Of a stretch of DNA of 26,319 nt, positions 22,242-26,319 are shown piece after piece. The position numbers were made by a program, and so were the translations under genes. The stretch spans positions 1-26,319 of IMG/VR virus record IMGVR_UViG_3300023119_000102; one strand, 5' to 3'. The DNA is from a virus. The notes below the pieces were generated by a model that did not search any database, was not told the DNA's origin, and was given only the letters and a program-made list of their open reading frames with translations. Numbering within the stretch: the stretch's first letter is position 1; each line of letters opens with the position of its first letter.

Positions 22242-23076
22242 AATAGAAACTCTTAGAAAAAATAAACTGTTTATTGCTACGCCCATGTATGGCGGACAGT
22301 GTGCTGGTATGTTTACCAAGAGTGTAGCAGACCTATCAGCATTTTGTGCTAAACACCAAATTCCATTACAATTATATTTTATGTTTAATGAATCCTTGAT
22401 TACTAGGGCACGAAACTATTGTTGTGATGAATTTATGAGGTCTGATGCAAACCATCTTATGTTTATTGACTCTGATATTGGATTCAATCCACAAGATGTT
22501 ATTGCACTTATGGCACTTCAGTCTCAAAATGAAGACTATGATATTATTGGTGGGCCATATCCTAAGAAGTGTATTTCTTGGGAAAAAATTAAAAGAGCAG
22601 TAGATAAAGGAGTTGCTGATGAAGAAAGTAATGTTCTAGAAAAGTTTGTAGGAGATTATGTGTTTAATCCAAAAAGTGGTCAAAATCAAATTAAGCTATC
22701 TGATCCAGTGGAAGTTTTAGAAATTGGAACTGGATTTATGATGGTTACAAAAAATGCAATGTCTAAATTTCAAGAATCATATAAAGAGTATATGTATAAA
22801 CCAGATCATGTAAGAACAGAACATTTTGATGGATCTCGTGAAATTATGCAATATTTCCAAGCAGAAATTGATCCAAAAACAAAGCGATATTTATCAGAAG
22901 ATTATTGGTTCTGTCAAAAAGCACAAGAAGCAGGACTTAAAACTTGGCTATGTCCTTGGATGCAACTTCAACATGTTGGTTCGTATATTTTTGGTGGTTC
23001 TCTTGCAGACCTTGCAGCAATTGGTGCTGCAGCAACAGCAGACCCTTCTAATCTTTCTAAAGCTAAAAAGAAATAA
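22225..23076 (+). CDS. GT-A-like glycosyltransferase
   Basis: A 283-residue protein resembling nucleotide-sugar transferases with the GT-A fold. The opening KLFIATPMYGGQ (about residues 14-25) is the first Rossmann strand. LITRARNYCCDEFMRSDANHLMFIDSDIGF contains the D-x-D metal motif D82-S83-D84. EIGTGFMMVTKNAM and the SEDYWFCQKAQEAGLKTWLCP segment (E-D-Y near the acceptor site, then a C-terminal strand) complete a family-2-like layout, followed by QHVGSY. The last 25 residues are Ala-rich, then Lys-rich. It may glycosylate a phage protein, DNA or a host surface molecule; the acceptor cannot be inferred. AAAGGAAAA before the start lies in the overlapping end of the deformylase gene (17 bases). 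It is followed by gp45. Confidence 0.75.
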   Translation: MEIKIEIETLRKNKLFIATPMYGGQCAGMFTKSVADLSAFCAKHQIPLQLYFMFNESLITRARNYCCDEFMRSDANHLMFIDSDIGFNPQDVIALMALQSQNEDYDIIGGPYPKKCISWEKIKRAVDKGVADEESNVLEKFVGDYVFNPKSGQNQIKLSDPVEVLEIGTGFMMVTKNAMSKFQESYKEYMYKPDHVRTEHFDGSREIMQYFQAEIDPKTKRYLSEDYWFCQKAQEAGLKTWLCPWMQLQHVGSYIFGGSLADLAAIGAAATADPSNLSKAKKK

Positions 23077-23090
23077 ATTAGGATTATATT

Positions 23091-23750
23091 ATGAAAATTG
23101 ATAAAAATATTATTAATATTTTGAAAAACTTTGCACAAAACAGTTTATCCCTTTCTGTAAAAAAGGGAAATAAAATTGGTGTTATTTCAGAATCAAGAAA
23201 TACTATTGCAGAGGCATATCTTCCAGTTCCATTTGAACGAGACTTTGCAGTTTATGATTTAAGTAAATTTATCTCTTGTTTATCAATGTTTTACGAACCA
23301 GAGTTGATTTTCCAAGAATCATATGTTACTATTACTGATGGTAACAGATCTATCAATTATATGTATGTAGATGAAGAACTTATTAGTAAATGTGTCATAC
23401 CAGAACATAAACTGACTACCGATCCACAAGTAGCAGAGTTCAACATAACATCACAAAATCTAAAAGATGCAGAAAAAGCATTATCTGTTCTATCTGTTCC
23501 TAATATTGTATTTGAAGGAAAAGATGGTAAACTAAAAATGATTGTCTGTGATGTGAAATTAGACTCTGGTAATAACTTTGAGATTATTGTTGGTGAAACC
23601 GATAATAACTTTAAAGCAATTTTCTTAGCAGAAAATATTAAAATACTTGGTGATGACTATAGAATTGTTTTAGGACAAGGTGTTGCAAAGTTCTATGGTA
23701 ATGTTATTGAGTATTGGATTCGTTATGATCATCAAAGTGTGATGAATTAA
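23091..23750 (+). CDS. 45: Sliding clamp gp45
   Basis: A 219-residue homologue of T4 gp45 (228 residues), the trimeric ring that tethers DNA polymerase gp43 and, in T4, also activates late transcription as a mobile enhancer with gp55. The start MKIDKNIINILKNFAQNSLSL, the segment DFAVYDLSKFISCLSMF and the end KFYGNVIEYWIRYD match the family. It is acidic overall, as ring clamps are. Placement before gp44 and gp62 is standard. The ribosome site TAGGATT at 23079-23085 is moderate. Confidence 0.93.
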   Translation: MKIDKNIINILKNFAQNSLSLSVKKGNKIGVISESRNTIAEAYLPVPFERDFAVYDLSKFISCLSMFYEPELIFQESYVTITDGNRSINYMYVDEELISKCVIPEHKLTTDPQVAEFNITSQNLKDAEKALSVLSVPNIVFEGKDGKLKMIVCDVKLDSGNNFEIIVGETDNNFKAIFLAENIKILGDDYRIVLGQGVAKFYGNVIEYWIRYDHQSVMN

Positions 23751-23763
23751 TTGAGGAAATAAA

Positions 23764-24705
23764 ATGGAACAGTTTTTGTGGACTGAACTTTACAGACCAA
23801 AGTCTGTAAAAGATACTATTTTGCCTGATAATATGAAATCTGTTTTTCAATCTTTTGTTGATAAAAAAGAGATTCCAAATATGATTTTATCTGGAACCTC
23901 TGGTGTTGGAAAAACAAGTGTTGCAAAAGCAGTTCTTACTGAACTGGAATGTGAATATCTAGTTATCAATGGTTCTTTAAATGGTAATATTGATACTCTT
24001 AGAAATGAAATTCATAATTTTGCTTCAACAGTATCTCTATATGGTGGTAAGAAGTATATTATTCTTGATGAAGCAGATTATCTAAATGCTAATTCAACAC
24101 AACCTGCTCTTCGTAATTTTATGGAAGAGTTCTCTAAAAATTGTGGATTTATTCTTACCTGTAATTTCAAAAACAGAATCATTCAACCTCTACATTCACG
24201 ATGCACAGTGATTGATTTTAACTTTAACAAAAATGATAAAGTTAAACTTGCTATGTGTTTTATGAAAAGAATTGAAATGATTCTTAAAAATGAAGGTATA
24301 GAATATGAAAGAAGTGTGATTGCTGAAATTATTCAAAAATATTTTCCTGATTTTAGAAGAGTTTTAAACGAACTACAAAGATATTCTTCATCAGGAAAAA
24401 TTGATACTGGTATTCTTGTTGATGTAAAAGAAACTTCTATTACAGAGTTAATTTCAATTCTTAAACAGAAAAATTATCCAATGTTAAGGAATTGGTTGTA
24501 CAACAACTCAGATTGTGATATGAATGAATTATATAGACAGTTTTATGAACACGGTGCTGAATATTTTACAAAGCAAACTTTACCACACCTAATTATTTTA
24601 CTTGGTAAATATCAGTATCAAAATGCATTTGTTGCAGATGCAGAGATTAACTTTATGGCATTTTTAGTTGAAGTTATGGTAGAATGTGAAATTTTAGATA
24701 AGTGA
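23764..24705 (+). CDS. 44: Clamp loader large subunit gp44 (AAA+ ATPase)
   Basis: A 313-residue homologue of T4 gp44 (319 residues), the four-copy AAA+ motor of the clamp loader. The opening WTELYRPKSVKD is the RFC box. Walker A is GTSGVGKT (residues 44-51), Walker B is LDEAD (101-105), sensor 1 is LTCNF (N134), the arginine finger is S-R-C (R146), and FPDFRRVLNELQRY provides sensor 2 (about residues 204-217). All motifs are intact. GAGGAAA at 23753-23759 is the ribosome site. In T4 gp62 follows directly; here another small gene intervenes. Confidence 0.95.
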   Translation: MEQFLWTELYRPKSVKDTILPDNMKSVFQSFVDKKEIPNMILSGTSGVGKTSVAKAVLTELECEYLVINGSLNGNIDTLRNEIHNFASTVSLYGGKKYIILDEADYLNANSTQPALRNFMEEFSKNCGFILTCNFKNRIIQPLHSRCTVIDFNFNKNDKVKLAMCFMKRIEMILKNEGIEYERSVIAEIIQKYFPDFRRVLNELQRYSSSGKIDTGILVDVKETSITELISILKQKNYPMLRNWLYNNSDCDMNELYRQFYEHGAEYFTKQTLPHLIILLGKYQYQNAFVADAEINFMAFLVEVMVECEILDK

Positions 24706-24712
24706 GGTTATT

Positions 24713-24970
24713 ATGACAAAAAATATTACAGCTGTTAGAGTTTTAAATGTTCTTGATGTTTATCAAGATAATCCTCTTGGTAATAGATATGTATATCAGT
24801 ATAAAATTGGTAGCACAGGAACTTGGAATGATGCTGAAATTGCATATTGTAAACAAGAAATAAACACAGACAATAGAGTTGAAATGACACAAAAAGAGTT
24901 CAATACTATTGTTACTGAGGGTATGAAACAACAAAATGAAGTAATTGAAGATAATTTAGACGATGAATAA
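24713..24970 (+). CDS. Hypothetical protein inserted between gp44 and gp62
   Basis: An 85-residue protein not recognised as any T4 homologue. The N-terminal half is beta-like (ITAVRVLNVLDVYQDNPLGNRYVYQYKIG), followed by TWNDAEIAYCKQEI and a helical, acidic end (EFNTIVTEGMKQQNEVIEDNLDDE). GAGG overlapping the gp44 stop (24704-24707) is its ribosome site, and its last eight bases overlap the gp62 start. It therefore links translation of the two clamp-loader genes. It might be a clamp-loader partner or simply a passenger; nothing in the sequence decides. Confidence 0.75.
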   Translation: MTKNITAVRVLNVLDVYQDNPLGNRYVYQYKIGSTGTWNDAEIAYCKQEINTDNRVEMTQKEFNTIVTEGMKQQNEVIEDNLDDE

Positions 24971-25340
24971 GTATGATTGGAGATATGAAAATAGTATAAC
25001 AAGAGATAAAAAATATTTAGAAGTTAATTCCGAAGAAAAATATATAGCAGGAAGAACAAATAAAGTTCTTTCTAACTATCTAGATACTATTCTTTATTCA
25101 AATGAAATGAATATGAATAGACATCTAGAAGATAAAATGCATTATGAATATCTTTTTTATTCTATAAAAGCAAGAAAAAGATTCTTTAAAAGAGATAAAA
25201 CTTTACCTTTTGATGACATTTCTTTAGTTTGTGATTATTATAAATATAATCGTAAGAAAGCAGAACAAGCGATTAAAGTTCTGACTAAGGAACAACTCTA
25301 CAAAATTAAAGAAAAATTACAAAAAGGTGGAGAAAAATGA
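24963..25340 (+). CDS. 62: Clamp loader small subunit gp62
   Basis: A 125-residue protein in the gp62 position between the clamp-loader ATPase and RegA. T4 gp62 has 187 residues, so this is a short form. Visible are a basic N-terminal part, HYEYLFYSIKARKRFFKR (about residues 58-75) and a helical C-terminal part YYKYNRKKAEQAIKVLTKEQLYKIKEKL. The R-K-R-F-F-K pattern and the following YY are similar to gp62 sequences I know from marine T4-like phages. It provides the single non-ATPase subunit that bridges the gp44 ring. The last four bases overlap the regA start (ATGA). Confidence 0.75.
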   Translation: MNKYDWRYENSITRDKKYLEVNSEEKYIAGRTNKVLSNYLDTILYSNEMNMNRHLEDKMHYEYLFYSIKARKRFFKRDKTLPFDDISLVCDYYKYNRKKAEQAIKVLTKEQLYKIKEKLQKGGEK

Positions 25341-25738
25341 GCAATCTAGATAATCTTGTTGAAGTGACTATTGCTGAAGACGAAGATTTCCTTAAAATAA
25401 AGGAGACTTTAACTCGCATTGGTATTGCTTCTAGAAAAGAAAATAAACTTTATCAATCCTGTCATATTTTACATAAACAGGGTAAATATTATATTGTACA
25501 TTTTAAAGAGTTATTTGCTCTTGATGGAAAATCAACTGATTTCTCTGATGAAGATAAAGGTAGAAGAAATACTATCGTAAATCTTCTAAAAGAATGGGAT
25601 TTGGTTTCAGTTGTAAACCTAGAAAAAATTGAATCTCCTAGAGCACCTATGGGACAAATTAAAATTATTCCTCACAAAGAAAAAAGTGAATGGGTTCTAG
25701 AGGCAAAATATAATATCGGCAGAAAACGAAATAGATAA
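25337..25738 (+). CDS. regA: Translational repressor RegA
   Basis: A 133-residue homologue of T4 RegA (122 residues), an RNA-binding dimer that shuts off translation of many early phage mRNAs, including its own, by covering the start region. Similarity is strong: FLKIKETLTRIGIAS, LYQSCHILHKQGKYYIVHFKELFALDG, and the C-terminal WVLEAKYNIGR line up directly with the T4 sequence. The N terminus is about six residues longer than in T4. The ribosome site GGTGGAG (25326-25332) lies inside gp62. AT-rich starts in this block (gp45, gp44 and regA itself) are plausible targets. Confidence 0.95.
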   Translation: MSNLDNLVEVTIAEDEDFLKIKETLTRIGIASRKENKLYQSCHILHKQGKYYIVHFKELFALDGKSTDFSDEDKGRRNTIVNLLKEWDLVSVVNLEKIESPRAPMGQIKIIPHKEKSEWVLEAKYNIGRKRNR

Positions 25739-25752
25739 TAGGTAAATATATT

Positions 25753-26109
25753 ATGAAAATTTTTGATACACCACTATTAACACACCTGTATTCTTTTAAT
25801 AAAAAAGAACCTAAAACTCCCGCAGAAGAAAAACTTCAACAAATCCAGGAAATTTTGTTCCCTCCTTTGAAGCGATATACTGATAAGGATGGAAGAAAAT
25901 TTCACGTGGATTATTGTGCTGATACTAATTTACAAGCAGCACTTCACGATTTAGAAGATGATTTTAATGATGAAAACACTAGAAAAACTATTAAAAGTGT
26001 TGAAGAAAGAATCATCAATGTAAGAAAAGTATTGGAATTTAATCAACCATTAGATAGTGATGCACAATATGTGATTGCTGATGATGTAGAGAATATTGAA
26101 GAGGATTAA
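25753..26109 (+). CDS. Conserved hypothetical protein downstream of regA
   Basis: A 118-residue hydrophilic protein with EILFPPLKRYTDKDGRKFHVDYCADTNLQAALHDLED (about residues 34-70), then a charged helix KSVEERIINVRKVLEF and an acidic end. I recall proteins with the same FPP...DKDG-x-KFHVDY-AD-NL-AAL-DLED pattern after regA in marine T4-like phages, without known function. No catalytic motif or membrane segment is seen. The start follows regA by 14 bases with a poor ribosome site (TAGGTAA at 25738-25744). It ends one base before the next ATG. Confidence 0.75.
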   Translation: MKIFDTPLLTHLYSFNKKEPKTPAEEKLQQIQEILFPPLKRYTDKDGRKFHVDYCADTNLQAALHDLEDDFNDENTRKTIKSVEERIINVRKVLEFNQPLDSDAQYVIADDVENIEED

Positions 26110-26110
26110 A

Positions 26111-26319
26111 ATGAGAAAGAAAACTATCTTTGCTACTATCGTAGCAGGAGGAATTTTTTGTGCCGGTTATCTAGGGTATGCTGATGTCCAAGGATTAGAA
26201 TCAGTATCATCTCTTATATTCCTACATAACAAAAAATATAACTATAAAATTGTTAAAATTGTAGATGGAGACACAGTAGAATTTGAAGCAAAATTCTTAC
26301 CAGACCCTCTTAAAAAAAC
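26111..26319 (+). CDS. Exported SNase-like thermonuclease, N-terminal part
   Basis: Runs off the right edge; 69 residues are visible. Residues 1-24 (RKK, then TIFATIVAGGIFCAGYLGYA) look like a signal peptide or N-terminal membrane anchor, with a possible cleavage after GYA. From residue 44 the sequence YKIVKIVDGDTVEFEAKFLPDPL matches the first strand and the D-G-D-T metal-binding motif of staphylococcal-nuclease-like (thermonuclease) proteins. The catalytic Arg and Glu residues would lie beyond the window. An exported nuclease could act in the periplasm on host or competing DNA, or on DNA outside the cell. It starts one base after the preceding gene. Confidence 0.75.
   Translation, partial: MRKKTIFATIVAGGIFCAGYLGYADVQGLESVSSLIFLHNKKYNYKIVKIVDGDTVEFEAKFLPDPLKK

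Noticed and set aside
22826-23101. 91-codon + strand open frame inside the glycosyltransferase gene
   Set aside because: It is out of frame with a well-supported gene and rich in Lys/Gln/Leu codons from frame shift. It shows no independent start signal.
25239-25246. TATAAATA inside gp62
   Set aside because: It reads as codons for YKY within the gene and no late gene follows closely. Chance occurrence is the simplest reading.
1-26319. Circular join of the first partial gene with the SNase-like gene at the end
   Set aside because: The window holds only about a fifth of a usual T4-like gene set, and the first 29 residues do not clearly resemble an SNase C terminus. There is no repeated end sequence to support joining.
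1-26319. tRNA genes, CRISPR arrays, insertion sequences, attachment sites
   Set aside because: Intergenic gaps are too short for tRNAs except near 12.25-12.34 kb and 15.73-15.86 kb, and neither folds as one. I saw no regularly spaced repeats, transposase or integrase genes.

Overview
The window is a piece of a T4-like (Straboviridae-related, contractile-tailed) phage genome. Every gene I can support is on the + strand, tightly packed, with frequent stop/start overlaps (ATGA, TAATG). Base composition is strongly AT-rich. The gene order is the one I know from marine exo-T-even phages (cyanophages and Pelagibacter-type phages) rather than coliphage T4: 13-14-15-16-17-18-19-20-67-(68 position)-21-22-23-3-uvsY-uvsW-55-47-46-deformylase-glycosyltransferase-45-44-62-regA. 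The host cannot be read from the sequence. Low GC and gene order suggest a marine bacterium, and that is inference. I see no tRNA, integrase, insertion sequence or CRISPR array, and no gene-free stretch longer than about 130 bases.

Layout. Positions 1-92 hold the end of an unidentified gene. 130-1037 is a membrane-protein cluster: two holin-like proteins and one small single-span protein. 1050-1671 holds two small unknown genes. 1675-4509 encodes neck and tail-completion proteins gp13, gp14 and gp15. 4499-6575 encodes the packaging terminase (gp16 small, gp17 large). 6622-9832 encodes tail sheath gp18 and tube gp19. 9868-15733 is the head module: portal gp20, a gp67-like core protein, a protein in the gp68 position, a small hypothetical, protease gp21, scaffold gp22 and major capsid gp23. 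Two hairpins, the second a classical terminator, close this block at 15742-15834. 15865-18277 holds a gp3-like protein, UvsY and UvsW. 18338-26109 is the replication/recombination/regulation block: late sigma gp55, a small gene, gp47/gp46 nuclease, a deformylase homologue, a GT-A-like glycosyltransferase, clamp gp45, clamp loader gp44/gp62 with an extra gene between them, RegA and a conserved hypothetical. The window ends inside an exported SNase-like nuclease gene.

How it works together. T4-type late promoters (NATAAATA) lie just upstream of the holin, gp18, gp19, gp22, gp23 and gp3-like genes. I found none in intergenic DNA of the 18-26 kb replication block, which instead encodes gp55, the sigma factor that reads such promoters, and gp45, the clamp that activates gp55 in T4. 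gp21 should mature the head: L-x-E cleavage sites can be seen in gp23 (after residue 57) and near the gp22 C terminus.

Most of the window is standard core genome. The points that stand out are: (1) an approximately 82-residue module, about 61% identical by my hand count, inserted in both gp15 and the sheath gp18; (2) a deformylase homologue that has lost two of its three metal ligands; (3) an 11-A run after which coding-like sequence continues in the +1 frame past the stop of the gp68-position gene; (4) an extra gene wedged between gp44 and gp62; (5) a threefold W-x3-AF repeat protein.
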